A stretch of DNA of 64,000 nucleotides from Rufibacter sp. DG15C (GCF_001577755.1 NZ_CP010776.1:1984001-2048000); one strand, 5' to 3'; counted from the stretch's first letter, positions 9,701 to 18,751 are shown. Numbers and translations: made by a program. Notes: generated by a model not told the origin, from the letters alone.

Positions 9701-12464
9701 GTCCGCTGGTAATGGCCCAGTCGCCAGATACTGTCCACTCGTAGGCAGTAGCACCAAAAATCTCATCTACAGAGAATGAAACGTTCTGCTGGTTAACACA
9801 CGGTGCAATTGGACTTGTAGTAATGAACCCAGGAGCAGGTGTAGGCGTGGTAGAGACAATGACACTTACGGTAGCTGCAACGCTTTCACCGCAATTATTA
9901 AGGGCTACTACTCTCACTATGCCACCTGTGTTGCCAGGGTTTACTTTAATAGAGGTTGTGCCATGACCAGATACAATTGTCCAGTTGGCAGGTACTTCCC
10001 ATCTATAACCAGTAGCATCTGCACCAGCCGCAACGGAATAAACTACTTCTCTGTCAGTTGAACATAAACTAGTGCTGCCAGTCAAAGACAGTGGTTTTTC
10101 TGGGCTGTTAAGGGTTGGATTAAGGGCCAACGTCCTTTCTGTACCCGCGCCGCAAGAGTTAATGGCTACTACGCTTACATTACCAGCGGTAGTGCCAGCT
10201 CTTACAGTTACAAACGTTCCATCAGAAGCGCCAGAGATAACCCAGCCTGTTGGGAATGTCCAGGCATAAGATGTTGCACCTGCTACCGGAGTAATGGAGA
10301 ATCTCAAGTTTTGATCTCCTGCACAAGGCATTGTGCTGGCTGCGGTAATAGAACCAGGCCTGGCTGGTTTATTCAAAGGAGTGATGGTAATAGACTTTTC
10401 TGTACTCTGACCGCATGTGTTAAGAGCACTTACATAAATAGTACCGGTGGTCACAGCGCTGGTCACTTTGATTTTAATCGAAGCAGATCCTTGTCCTTCT
10501 GAAATGGTAAGGCCGCCGGTAACACGCCAGAAATAACTGGTAGCACCTTGTACAGCGCCTACCGTATAGGTGTACACAAGACCTTCTGGAGAAGCGCATG
10601 GTGTAAGTGGGCCATCAATGATAGAAGGCGCAGTCTTCACGGTAGGTGATACCGCTAAGGAAGTAGTGCTGCTAGTGCCGCAACCGTTGATTCCAGAAAC
10701 TGTGATAGAACCGCCTGTTGGCCCAACCTCTACTGTGATGGAGTTGGTGCCTGCCCCTGAAATGATTCTCCATCCAGTTGGCAATGCCCAGTTAAAGTAA
10801 GTAGCGCCTGTTTCACCAGAAACGCTATAGTCTGCTGTTTCACCAGTACAAGGCGCCGCACTACCTGCAATAGAAGTAGCCGCAGTAGGTGCTGCAGAAG
10901 AAGGTAATACGTTTAAGACACTTTTCTCACTAGGTCCACATGGATTCACGGCTCTTACAGAAATTTCTCCTGCGCCTGTGCCTACAGTGACCGTGATAGA
11001 GTTGGTGGTAGCGCCGGCGGTTATAGTCCAGCCTGTTGGTACCACCCAGATATAAGATTGTGCATTAGGGATAGCGGCAACGCTATACGTAACGTTCTGG
11101 GTGCCTGAGCAAGGGTTGTTAGTGCCATTGCTTGCTGTAATAGCGCCTGGAGCCGGAGAAGGGGCCGTGGCAACAATAATAGACTTTCTCTTAACCTCAC
11201 TAATGCTACATGTGTTGGAAGCCGTAACAGTGATATCTCCACCGGCAGGCCCTACAATCACTTTAATAGAAGAACCAGTCGTATTTCCTAAAATGGTCCA
11301 TCCAGTGGGTACGGTCCAGTTGTATTGGGTGGCTACTTTGATATCTGTAACGCTGTAGGTTTGCTCACTTCCTACGCAGACAGCTGCTAAGCCAGAAATA
11401 TCACTTGGATTTGCCGGCGAAACGCAAATAGTAACAGTATTGTCATTGTTCTCCCTTACCTCATCTAAACCGTCACCTAGAATAGTGGCAGTATTGGCTA
11501 GGTTCGCTTCAGCATTATTGTTGATAGTGGTGGTAACCGTTAAAGTAGTGGAAGCACCAGAAGCAAGCGCCGGGATCGTCCACTGGGACATGCCCGAAAT
11601 ATAAGTGGTACCTGGAGGTGCATTGTGTCCTACATAGGTTAATCCTGCATTTAGTAATGTAACGCGAACACCAGTTTCATCAATAGGGCCGTTGTTTTTG
11701 GCCACCACTGTGTACGTAACTGTATTGCCAACATAGTAATTGCCTTTTGCATCACCTGGACTTTTAGTAATAGTAACCTCTAAGTCAGTAGGGATGGTGA
11801 TAGTGTTTTTATTAAGCGTAATACTACCATTATAAGTGAGTAGACGCCCATATACAGTGGCGTCTAAGGCGGCGTAGATAATATCTTGGGCCAGAATAGT
11901 GCCTCTAAATAGAGAATTGCTACCTAGGGTAGTGGTTCCGGCCACTTGCCAGAAAATGTTCTTGATACGAGGCGCTGCACCATCTTTATAGTTGATACGA
12001 CCACCTGTGCTCACATTGAGTTTCCCTCTCACCTGAAAAATGAAGACCGCATTCACATCTCCATTATTATCTAAGATGAGGTTGCCATCTAAATTGGCAT
12101 CATTGTCAAACCTGTATACTCCTGGCTTCAAGGTCAACCCTCCTAAGTTCTGGCCAGACAAGTTCTGGGTAGGAACAAAAGCAGCAGCCTGGTTATAGGC
12201 TACCAGCAGGTCTGCTTGGGCGTCAATGGCAGCTTGAGTGTTAACCTCTTGGCTGCCATAAACCTGACCCGGCGGAAACCCAATAAAGGTAGTTCCTGGA
12301 GCCACGCCTGCGTTTCCGTAAATTTTAGTCTCTCCAGAACTATTAACACCTGTCTTGGCAAGTGTTGTAAACGGAAAAGCTTTGCCCAACGATGGAACCG
12401 TCTGGGCCTGGCCAGTAAATGTGAAATAAGAAAGGAGAAGAGCGAGGAGTAGAAGTTTTCTCAT
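6705..12464 (-). CDS. Giant T9SS surface adhesin: DUF3494 ice-binding domain, DUF11, 17 Ig-like repeats, CHU_C sorting domain
   Basis: Protein of 1919 residues with signal peptide (MRKLLLLALLLSYFTFTGQA). Domains: DUF3494 ice-binding-type beta-solenoid ~22-228 (LGKAFPFTTLAKTGV, GVYRFDNDANLDGN, FIFQVRGKLNVSTG, LFRGTILA); a DUF11 repeat ~230-350 (VTYTVVAKNNGPIDETGVRV); 17 tandem Ig/PKD-like repeats of ~82-90 residues, each starting near a Cys, with a core like SYTWTVPTGWTITSGQGT and ending near a second Cys in ..NxCG.S; then a ~80-residue CHU_C/gliding-motility C-terminal domain (TALTPNGDNINDTW, IMNRWGSEVYRTKGYKNDWKG), the type B T9SS export signal. The paired Cys in each repeat suggest one disulfide per repeat. 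First gene of the operon with PorP/SprF and OmpA-like genes. Ice or surface binding is inferred from DUF3494; that family also occurs in non-ice adhesins. Confidence 0.92.
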   Translation of the reverse strand: MRKLLLLALLLSYFTFTGQAQTVPSLGKAFPFTTLAKTGVNSSGETKIYGNAGVAPGTTFIGFPPGQVYGSQEVNTQAAIDAQADLLVAYNQAAAFVPTQNLSGQNLGGLTLKPGVYRFDNDANLDGNLILDNNGDVNAVFIFQVRGKLNVSTGGRINYKDGAAPRIKNIFWQVAGTTTLGSNSLFRGTILAQDIIYAALDATVYGRLLTYNGSITLNKNTITIPTDLEVTITKSPGDAKGNYYVGNTVTYTVVAKNNGPIDETGVRVTLLNAGLTYVGHNAPPGTTYISGMSQWTIPALASGASTTLTVTTTINNNAEANLANTATILGDGLDEVRENNDNTVTICVSPANPSDISGLAAVCVGSEQTYSVTDIKVATQYNWTVPTGWTILGNTTGSSIKVIVGPAGGDITVTASNTCSISEVKRKSIIVATAPSPAPGAITASNGTNNPCSGTQNVTYSVAAIPNAQSYIWVVPTGWTITAGATTNSITVTVGTGAGEISVRAVNPCGPSEKSVLNVLPSSAAPTAATSIAGSAAPCTGETADYSVSGETGATYFNWALPTGWRIISGAGTNSITVEVGPTGGSITVSGINGCGTSSTTSLAVSPTVKTAPSIIDGPLTPCASPEGLVYTYTVGAVQGATSYFWRVTGGLTISEGQGSASIKIKVTSAVTTGTIYVSALNTCGQSTEKSITITPLNKPARPGSITAASTMPCAGDQNLRFSITPVAGATSYAWTFPTGWVISGASDGTFVTVRAGTTAGNVSVVAINSCGAGTERTLALNPTLNSPEKPLSLTGSTSLCSTDREVVYSVAAGADATGYRWEVPANWTIVSGHGTTSIKVNPGNTGGIVRVVALNNCGESVAATVSVIVSTTPTPAPGFITTSPIAPCVNQQNVSFSVDEIFGATAYEWTVSGDWAITSGQGTSTIKVTIGSGSGTVSVKARNGCGLSAASSTTVQPATVAPVTPVTVVGRTAVCELESNVTYTVTGMTNVTGYNWTITGGSDWSITSGQGTASIKVKAGVAPAEISVVAINNCGQSSAKVIQVVTSKVAPGAPSSIIGRVNICAGNTNIEYSVAPVTGATSYIWTLPTGWTYTQNAAGNTILATIGTTSGKIKVRAVNGCGESTESELSVAPTSNTPPKPGNILAATTTVCEGEQGISYIVPPVNGATSYAWTVPADWTITSGQGSTTISVTVGKTAGKITVAAVNNCGASIVSEYTVTPRMVPPKPEFIASQTIPCANSTGNTYSVKVIPGVDTYTWSVPAGWDITAGAGTSSITVEAGINAGEITVKASNDCGVSETATLQVTTTTTAPTTPLAITGNQKVCAGETEVEYKVEAIANTSTYTWTVPTGWNITSGQGTTRIMVQPSTTPGNISVVAGNGCGVSSASRLSVEIIGTLPATPALITGTVDPCSNATGLVYSISAVSNATNYDWTVPVGWTITAGQGTTSITVTTNGANGEVGVSARNTCGSSPARKISVTSRTTPIQPTAIVGDNIVCSGNTVEYKIDPVDGATSYTWGVPSGWTITSGQGTTTLVATVGSGSGNVQVSAENACGRSTIAILPVATSASKLSAPGNISGIASFICSGQEKLTYTVTPVNDAASYLWSVPELDGWKIISGQGTNSIVVNAGTKSGNVTVRVLNGCGESSPSILPVSINEGNTLPIGAISGLTDICANQTDIRYSVDPVPNASTYNWIVPADWTIQSGQGTNSILVTLGNTKGDVTVEAYNACTIKSSQKLFVEPKFAPKTPVISVINSACTGLELEIEPIPGARNYTWTLPDGWVLESGQTSTRIRVSAPKGSEEGAITVVANGPLCNSAPASIELSPENVKGEIEIATALTPNGDNINDTWKIKNIENYQENELIIMNRWGSEVYRTKGYKNDWKGGELSEGTYFYLLNVVTCDGKRKSYDGFLMIIR

Positions 12465-13277
12465 GCGGTAAGCGGTTTGACAATGGAGCAGTGTCTTGCG
12501 TTATAAGTGGTTAAGTATTAATAAATGCAATTTAAAAAAGGTTACACTTAAGACACAAAATTGGCAAAAAAATTCCACAAAGAATAATTGAATTATTCAA
12601 TTGACCTAAAATAGATTTTATTAGACCAAAATTCTTCGGCTTAGAGGAGGTGTGAAAAGTAAAAATCTAGATTTGGTATGGCTAAAGTTATATTTTTAAG
12701 AAATAGGAGCATTTCTATATTATGGGAAATATATTGATAGGAAAAGCTATATATTTATGCGTAAATATAGGAGTAAACCTATTTTAAGTTACACCCTTCG
12801 CCAACTCGGCGCCTCTTAGATTCTGACGGTTTTCTGCCTTAAATGTGTTTTAAATGATATTGTGCAGGCTCACTTACTAGCGCCAAAACCAGAAACAAAA
12901 GAAGGAAAATTCACAGGTCTGACTTAGGCGATTTTTGGGTGTTTTCCAGAAAACAAGCTAAAAACAACCAAGCCCCAAAACCGGAACAATACAGATTGCC
13001 AAGAGACAGAACAGTAGCCGCCTACTCATATAATTTTTTTTTCGGCAAAGGCTATCCCTCAATAAAATAGGGGCCGTGGCGCTAAGTTTTTCTTTAACCC
13101 TACACCGGTCTCTGAGGATGTTGGTCGCCAAAGGGACTAGGTAAGCCAGGGCCAGGCAGATTTTGGCAGAAACACATTATAGCTGTAACTTATTCGCGCA
13201 AGGTCTTAGCAACTGGCAGTCCATAGAAAGGAATGCTGTCTATATAAGACCCAATTGCCTTGACCACTCCTGAAAAC
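12465..13277. other. Divergent intergenic region (about 810 bp), no gene seen
   Basis: Separates the divergently transcribed adhesin operon (minus) and type IIG gene (plus). The half next to the adhesin is strongly AT-rich and presumably carries its promoter. It contains IPR copy 4 at 12930-12967. From ~13040 onward GC content rises but no convincing reading frame is present; it may be decayed sequence. Confidence 0.5.
12930..12967. repeat. Intergenic palindromic repeat (IPR), copy 4
   Basis: Degenerate copy: arms GATTTTTGGGTG and CAAGCTAAAAACAA around TTTTCCAGAAAA. One of few copies located between two divergent genes. Confidence 0.7.
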
Positions 13278-16200
13278 ATGCCCGCCATGCACGCTCTACC
13301 TGCTGTTGCCATAGATGCCTTCATTCAACGCTGGAAAGCCTCTGGCGCCTCTGAGCGGGCCAACTACCAGCTGTTCCTCTCTGAACTCTGCGACCTGCTG
13401 GGCGTGGAGAAACCAAGACCGGCGTCTGACAAGGTGCACGAGGCCACCTATACCTTTGAGCGACCCGTTATCTTCAATGACGGCGAAGGCAGGACCAGCA
13501 CCAACTTCATAGACCTCTACAAGAAAGACTGCTTTGTGCTGGAGGCCAAGCAGGGCAGCGACAAAGCCACTGGCCCCTCTGAGGCCGACCTGCTGGGATT
13601 TGACAAACCGAAGACCAAGACCGGGACCGCCACCAGAGACACCCGCACCTGGGACCGCGAGATGAAGAAGGCCAAGGAGCTGGCTCTGCGCTATGCACGG
13701 TCATTGCCCATGGCTGAGGGCTGGCCGCCGTTTCTGGCGGTGGTGGACGTGGGTTACTGCATAGACCTGTACGCCGACTTTGCGCGGCAGGGCAAGACCT
13801 ACGTGCCGTTCCCAGACCCCGTCAGTTACCGCATCACCTTAGAAGAACTGCACAACCCGCTGGTGCAGGAACGCCTCCGCATGCTCTTCACCGAGCCTCT
13901 GGAACTGGACCCCAGCCGCCGCGCTGCCCGCGTGACCCGGCAATTAGCCGAGCGGTTGGCCAAGCTGGCCGCGTCCCTGGAAAGCGCCGGACACACACCT
14001 GAGCAGGTGGCTGGTTTTCTGATGCGCTGTCTGTTTACCATGTTTGCCGAGGATGTGCAGCTGCTCCCGGATAAGTCATTTACCAAATTACTCATAGACT
14101 ACCGCCAGAATCTGGCGCATTTCCCAGACGCGCTCAGGGCGCTGTGGCAGAGCATGGACCGGGGCGGTTTTGACCCGGCCCTGCGTACCACCATCCCGCA
14201 GTTTAACGGCTATCTGTTCAAGAACCCAGAGGCCTTGCCGGTCACAGAGGCGCAGTTGGAATTGCTCATTCAGGCCGCCGAGGCCGGTTGGGCTGACGTG
14301 GAGCCCGCCATCTTCGGGACGCTGTTGGAGCGGGCCCTGCAACCCCGGGAGCGACACAAGCTGGGCGCCCACTACACGCCGCGCGCCTACGTAGAGCGCC
14401 TGGTGATGCCCACCGTCATTGAACCGCTCCGTGAGGAGTGGGAGGCGGCCCGCACGGCATCGGCTATCTTAGAAGACAACGGGGATGAGGCCGGGGCGCG
14501 CAAAGAGATTGAGACCTTTCATAGGCGGCTGTGCTCGGTGCGGGTGCTGGACCCGGCCTGCGGAAGCGGCAACTTTTTGTACGTGACCCTAGAACACCTC
14601 AAGCGGCTGGAGGGCGAGGTGACTGAGTTTCTGGCCCACTTCCCGGGGCAGCAGACCCTGGACATGACGGGCGGCTACACCGTGACTCCGGCGCAGTTGC
14701 TGGGGCTGGAGGTGAACCCGCGCGCCGCCGCCATCGCAGACGTGGTGCTCTGGATTGGCTATCTGCAGTGGCACTTCAGGGCGCACGGCCACGCCCAGCG
14801 CCTGTCTAACCCCATCCTGCGCGAGTACGGCAACATACGCCAGCAGGACGCCGTGCTCAGCTATTCTGAGCGTCTGCCGCGGCTGGATAAAGACGGCCAG
14901 CCCGTCACCCGCTGGGACGGCCACAGCACCAAGCCGCACCCGGTCACCGGCCAGGAAGTGCCCGACGAGACCGCCCGCACTGTGGTCTATGACTACCTCA
15001 ACCCCCAGCCCGCCACCTGGCCCGAAGCCGATTTCATAGTAGGCAACCCGCCTTTTATTGGCCCCGCCCGCATGCGTGACGCCTTAGGCGATGGCTATAC
15101 CGAGGCTCTTCGGAAAACCTACAAAGGCTCTGTGCCTGACAGTGCTGATTTTGTGATGTATTGGTGGCACAAGGCTGCTGAGATTGTTCGCGCAGAAAAA
15201 GCAGAGCGCTTCGGATTTATTACCACGAATAGCATCAAGCAGACTTTTAACCGCCGTGTGATTGAAGCGCAGATGCAGGCAAATCCTCCGTTGTCAATCA
15301 CACTTGCCATACCAGACCACCCTTGGGTAGATAGTGCAGAAGGTGCCGCTGTAGAGATAGCTATGAGTGTGGCTGAAAAAGGCGAAAGACCGGGTAGGAT
15401 TTTAATTCCATCATCTAAGCAAAAAACCGACAGTCAAGAAGTGCAAGTCACTTTTGTAGAAAGAGAAGGAAAAATCTATTCTGATTTAACTACAGGAGTT
15501 GAGCTTTCTCAGGCTGTTCCTCTAGAATCAAATCAAGGCTTAAGTAGTATGGGAGTAAAACTACATGGTTTAGGGTTTGTACTGAATCCAGAAGTAGCTT
15601 CTTCGCTTATAAATGGACTACCTGAAAATCAACTAATAATAAGACCATATCTAACAAGTAGAGACTTAGCTCAAGGTGTTAAGGAAAAGTTCGTTATTGA
15701 TTTATTCGGTTTAGGAGAAATGGAAGTTCGGTCTAATTATCCCGAACTTTTTCAGCACCTATCCATCTATGTGAAACCTGACAGATTAGCTAAAGCAGCC
15801 AATTCAAAAGACGCAGAAAAGTATGCTAAAGAATGGTGGCTGTTTGGTAAAACTCGTCCCCAATTAAGACAATCGCTAAGAGGTTTGAGTAAATTTATTG
15901 CTACTTCAAGAACAGCTAAACATAGAGTTTTTCAACTGATAGAAGTAGCTAATCAAGTTGAAAGTGAAGTTGTAGTTATAGCATCTGAAGATGCGTATTT
16001 CTTAGGTGTACTCTCATCTGAGTTTCACAAGGTTTGGGCATTAGCTGTCGGCTCAGATTTAGGAGGTAATACACCTCGATATAACAATTCTGCTTGCTTC
16101 GACCCATTCCCTTTCCCAGCCGCCACCGAGGCGCAGAAGGCCCAAATCCGCCACCTCGCCGAACAGCTGGATGCGCACCGGAAGCATCGGCAGGCGTTGC

Positions 16201-16772
16201 ACCCCACGCTCACCATCACAGACATGTACAACGTGCTGGAGAAGCTGAAAACCGGCGATGCCCTCACCGCCAAAGAGCAGAAAACGCATGAGCAGGGGCT
16301 AGTGAGCATTCTGCTGCAACTGCACAAGGAACTGGACGCCGCAGTGGCCGCTGCCTACGGCTGGCCCGCGCACCTGCCCGAGGAGGAGATTCTGGAACGC
16401 CTGGTGGCCCTCAACAAAGAGCGCGCCGCAGAAGAAGCCCGCGGCCTCATCCGGTGGCTGCGCCCTGAGTACCAGAACCCGCAGGGCACCCAGCAGGCAG
16501 ACATGGGCATAGAGACATCGGCCAAAGCCGTAAAAGCCACCGCCAAAGAAATGCTGGCCTGGCCCAAGACCCTGGCCGAGCAGGCGCAGGCCGTGCAGCG
16601 CGCCCTGCAACTGCATGAGCGCCCCGCCACTGCGCAAGACCTGTACCAGCAGTTCAAGCCCGTGGCCAAAGCCCAGCAACCGCAGCGCCTGCAACAGATA
16701 GACAACCTGCTGCAAACCCTGCACGGCCTGGGCCTGCTGCGCAAAACAGAGCAGGCGCAGTACGTCAAATAA
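13278..16772 (+). CDS. Type IIG-like restriction-modification enzyme (MmeI-type, adenine-N6 methyltransferase)
   Basis: About 1164 residues. Near residue 85-97 is a PD-(D/E)XK-like nuclease motif (FIDLYKKDCFVLEAKQG: D..EAK). A helical region (PEQVAGFLMRCLFTMFAED) leads to LGAHYTPRAYVERLV, then methyltransferase motif I DPACGSGNFLY (~425) and motif IV NPPF (~588). The region after that to ~940 is the likely target-recognition domain, and the C-terminus is helical. MmeI-family enzymes cut and modify with one polypeptide, and no partner nuclease or specificity gene is adjacent. By eye, the segment 15130-16090 is clearly AT-richer than the GC-rich DNA on both sides, suggesting an exchanged recognition domain. 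Start: ATG 13278 (MPAMHALPAV); a TTG at 13260 or ATG at 13287 are alternatives. It resembles PglX superficially, but no BREX genes are nearby. Confidence 0.85.
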   Translation: MPAMHALPAVAIDAFIQRWKASGASERANYQLFLSELCDLLGVEKPRPASDKVHEATYTFERPVIFNDGEGRTSTNFIDLYKKDCFVLEAKQGSDKATGPSEADLLGFDKPKTKTGTATRDTRTWDREMKKAKELALRYARSLPMAEGWPPFLAVVDVGYCIDLYADFARQGKTYVPFPDPVSYRITLEELHNPLVQERLRMLFTEPLELDPSRRAARVTRQLAERLAKLAASLESAGHTPEQVAGFLMRCLFTMFAEDVQLLPDKSFTKLLIDYRQNLAHFPDALRALWQSMDRGGFDPALRTTIPQFNGYLFKNPEALPVTEAQLELLIQAAEAGWADVEPAIFGTLLERALQPRERHKLGAHYTPRAYVERLVMPTVIEPLREEWEAARTASAILEDNGDEAGARKEIETFHRRLCSVRVLDPACGSGNFLYVTLEHLKRLEGEVTEFLAHFPGQQTLDMTGGYTVTPAQLLGLEVNPRAAAIADVVLWIGYLQWHFRAHGHAQRLSNPILREYGNIRQQDAVLSYSERLPRLDKDGQPVTRWDGHSTKPHPVTGQEVPDETARTVVYDYLNPQPATWPEADFIVGNPPFIGPARMRDALGDGYTEALRKTYKGSVPDSADFVMYWWHKAAEIVRAEKAERFGFITTNSIKQTFNRRVIEAQMQANPPLSITLAIPDHPWVDSAEGAAVEIAMSVAEKGERPGRILIPSSKQKTDSQEVQVTFVEREGKIYSDLTTGVELSQAVPLESNQGLSSMGVKLHGLGFVLNPEVASSLINGLPENQLIIRPYLTSRDLAQGVKEKFVIDLFGLGEMEVRSNYPELFQHLSIYVKPDRLAKAANSKDAEKYAKEWWLFGKTRPQLRQSLRGLSKFIATSRTAKHRVFQLIEVANQVESEVVVIASEDAYFLGVLSSEFHKVWALAVGSDLGGNTPRYNNSACFDPFPFPAATEAQKAQIRHLAEQLDAHRKHRQALHPTLTITDMYNVLEKLKTGDALTAKEQKTHEQGLVSILLQLHKELDAAVAAAYGWPAHLPEEEILERLVALNKERAAEEARGLIRWLRPEYQNPQGTQQADMGIETSAKAVKATAKEMLAWPKTLAEQAQAVQRALQLHERPATAQDLYQQFKPVAKAQQPQRLQQIDNLLQTLHGLGLLRKTEQAQYVK

Positions 16773-16832
16773 GCACCGCGGCACCCAACGCAAAGCGGCC
16801 TCTGCTCCCATATAAGGACCAGAGGCCGATTT

Positions 16833-16873
16833 GTCGTTTTTAGGCTATTTCTTAGAAAACAGGTCAAAAACGC
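16833..16873. repeat. Intergenic palindromic repeat (IPR), copy 5
   Basis: Arms GTCGTTTTTAGGCT and AGGTCAAAAACGCAC around ATTTCTTAGAAAAC. Tail-to-tail position between the type IIG gene and the small lipoprotein gene. Confidence 0.8.
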
Positions 16874-17024
16874 ACAACCACGTCGCCATGGTTTCTGCTT
16901 TATCATGGTACTCTATAAAACGCTGTGCCACTGCCAAGGAATCTTTATCTAAAGCTGGCAAAAATGAAGTAGTCCTTCGTCTTCAGGCAGGGCGTCAAGC
17001 AGGCTATTGGTGTGGGCTTAAGTA

Positions 17025-17273
17025 TCAGCGCAGAAGCTCTTCGGCTCTCTTTCGCGCCTCGCGCCTTGCTTCCCGTTTAATGGTGCTTTCTACGTTTAGC
17101 GTGTCCAGTGAACCAACTTTGGTAGACACAGAGTCAATACCGGTATGGCGCTCAAACTCAGCATTGACCACGTCTCTGGCCGCATTAGAAGCCGCATCAG
17201 TAGCGGCCGTTGTCACTTGTTCGCAAGAGGAGACTATAAACCCCAGCAGGGCTATGCATGCTATATATTTCAC
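17025..17273 (-). CDS. Small lipoprotein of unknown function
   Basis: From a GTG at 17273 it reads VKYIACIALLGFIVSSCEQ, a short hydrophobic signal ending in a lipobox-like SSC with Cys as the probable lipidated residue, followed by ~64 polar residues with many Ala, Arg and Glu (REARREARKRAEELL), likely helical. The mature part would be about 66 residues. The longer frame (from 17333) adds a prefix with no membrane-protein character and is not favoured. Neighbours are unrelated. The gene is probably real because of the well-formed lipoprotein signal; function unknown. Confidence 0.6.
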   Translation of the reverse strand: MKYIACIALLGFIVSSCEQVTTAATDAASNAARDVVNAEFERHTGIDSVSTKVGSLDTLNVESTIKREARREARKRAEELLR

Positions 17274-17396
17274 GTTGTTATGTTTTAGGGTGAAGGTAGG
17301 GGAAAGCGTCCTGGGTTTGACAAATGGTTGCAAAATCCCATAGATAGGTATTCTGCCAAACGTCTTATTTTAAGCAACGCCGCCGAAGGAGATTTA

Positions 17397-17428
17397 GTGC
17401 TTTTCTTAGAAAACAACCCAAAAACGAC
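17397..17428. repeat. Intergenic palindromic repeat (IPR), copy 6 (half copy)
   Basis: Only the centre and right arm remain (TTTTCTTAGAAAACAACCC then AAAAACGAC); the left arm CGTTTTTGG is missing. It lies 22 bases past the stop of the aldolase-like gene. Confidence 0.65.
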
Positions 17429-17450
17429 TAGTTCGCTTTATCAAAGAGGT

Positions 17451-18491
17451 TTACTTCAAAGAAGCCATTAATTCCTTTACCTCTTGTAAGAACTGCTCTA
17501 CCTGCTCTTGCGGTGTGGCCCAGGACGTGATCAAGCGTACAGCAGACATGCCATCGGGCATTTTGCGCCAGACAAAGAAGCCGTATTTCTTGTTCAGTTC
17601 CAGAATGAGTGCGTCTGGCAGAATAGGAAAGATCTGGTTGGTTTGGGCGGGCGTTAAAAAAGTGTAGCCCAGGTCCTGCAGGGTAGTGGCCAGCTGTTGG
17701 GCCAGTTGGTTGGCGTGTCTGCCCAGTTCAAACATCAGGTTGTCCCGCAACAGCTCCGCGAACTGCGCCCCAAACAACCTTCCCTTGGCCATAAGCGCGC
17801 CGCGCTGCTTAATGTAGTATTTGAAGTCTTTCTGCAGGGCAGGGTTGGCCAGCACAATGGCCTCGCCAATGAGGCCGCCGCACTTGGTGGCGCCCAGGTA
17901 AAAGATATCCGTAAGCCGGGCAATGTCTGGCAGGGTCATATCATTGCTACCCGTCGACAAAGCCATGCCCAAGCGCGCGCCGTCCATGAACAGCAAGAGG
18001 TTGTTCTGGCGGCAAAACGTGGAAAGATCTGTGAGTTCCTGTTTGGTGTAAATGGTGCCAATCTCAGTGGAGTTGGAGATGTAGACTATTCTGGGCTTGA
18101 CCGTGTGGTACTCGGGAAACTTGTTCAACAACGGCTGGATGAGGACAGGGGACAGCTTGCCGTCTGGCGTGGGCACGGTTTCAATCTTGTGGCCCGTGGC
18201 TTCAATGGCGCCCGCCTCATGGTTGTTGATGTGCCCCGTCTCGGCGGCAATCACAGATTCATATGATTTTAAGAAAGCGCTCAGCACAATGAGGTTGGCC
18301 AGCGTGCCACCCGCCACCAGGTGCACGTCTACCGCGGGGTTCTGGCAAAGCGCCCTGATGGCGGCCACGCTTTCCAGCGTGGCTTCGTCATTGCCGTAGC
18401 CCGGTTGTTGTTGCAGATTGGTTTCGGTTAAGCGGCGTAAGATGTTAGGGTGGCAGCCCTCGCTGTAATCATTGGTGAAGCTATAGAGCAT
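17451..18491 (-). CDS. Low-specificity L-threonine aldolase family PLP enzyme
   Basis: Protein of 346 residues, fold-type I PLP enzyme of the beta-eliminating lyase/threonine aldolase family, which cleaves L-threonine or allo-threonine to glycine and acetaldehyde. Seen: NDYSEGCHPNILRRL at the start, YGNDEATL near 32, AGGTLANLIVLSAF (PLP phosphate region), ETGHINNHEAGAIEATGHK with the ring-stacking His, FMDGARLGMAL with the PLP-binding Asp, and GATKCGGLIGEA carrying the Schiff-base lysine. Length is normal. It stands alone, the last backbone gene before the island, and IPR copy 6 lies just past its stop. Substrate preference cannot be read from the sequence. Confidence 0.88.
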   Translation of the reverse strand: MLYSFTNDYSEGCHPNILRRLTETNLQQQPGYGNDEATLESVAAIRALCQNPAVDVHLVAGGTLANLIVLSAFLKSYESVIAAETGHINNHEAGAIEATGHKIETVPTPDGKLSPVLIQPLLNKFPEYHTVKPRIVYISNSTEIGTIYTKQELTDLSTFCRQNNLLLFMDGARLGMALSTGSNDMTLPDIARLTDIFYLGATKCGGLIGEAIVLANPALQKDFKYYIKQRGALMAKGRLFGAQFAELLRDNLMFELGRHANQLAQQLATTLQDLGYTFLTPAQTNQIFPILPDALILELNKKYGFFVWRKMPDGMSAVRLITSWATPQEQVEQFLQEVKELMASLK

Positions 18492-18679
18492 GGCAGTGGT
18501 TTCTAAAGGTGGTGATACTATCTACCAAAGATACGGGTGAAGCTGATTCTACAAACAGAGGTAGCGCAGAACTCTCAAGAGATGTTGCACGTGGAAACGA
18601 AGGGAGATGGAACCTTAAGAGAAGGAGGGTTAAGTAGATAAAGATGGTTAGTCTTTTATGCAAACCCCTGAAAACAAGA

Positions 18680-18703
18680 AAAGCCATCATTGCTGATGGC
18701 TTT
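18680..18703 (-). terminator. Original terminator of the tRNA-Asn gene, now cut off from it
   Basis: 10-bp stem (AAAGCCATCA and inverse) with a 4-base loop that reads GCAA on the minus strand, followed on that strand by TCTTGTTTTC. It lies directly past the 3' tRNA remnant at 18709-18751. Before island insertion it would have been the terminator of tRNA-Asn. Confidence 0.8.
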
Positions 18704-18708
18704 CTGTT

Positions 18709-18751
18709 GCTCCCCCTCTTGGGCTCGAACCAAGGACCCCATGATTAACAG
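18709..18751 (-). repeat. Left attachment repeat: 3' part of tRNA-Asn
   Basis: 43 bases identical to 43845-43887, corresponding to the 3' part of tRNA-Asn from the anticodon loop (CTGTTAA) to the discriminator base plus one. Beyond 18751 the sequence no longer matches tRNA. This is the remnant half left on the far side of the integrated island. Confidence 0.93.

Noticed and set aside
6705-12464. DNA-level tandem repeat or assembly artefact in the adhesin gene
   Set aside because: The 17 repeats are divergent in sequence and length and the frame is open throughout, so this is an ordinary protein repeat.
13278-16772. BREX PglX
   Set aside because: Size and methyltransferase motifs are similar, but there is an N-terminal nuclease-like motif and no BrxA, BrxB, BrxC, BrxL or PglZ gene nearby.
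16831-17343. Plus-strand frame opposite the small lipoprotein
   Set aside because: It begins inside IPR copy 5 and lies opposite a frame with a good lipoprotein signal.
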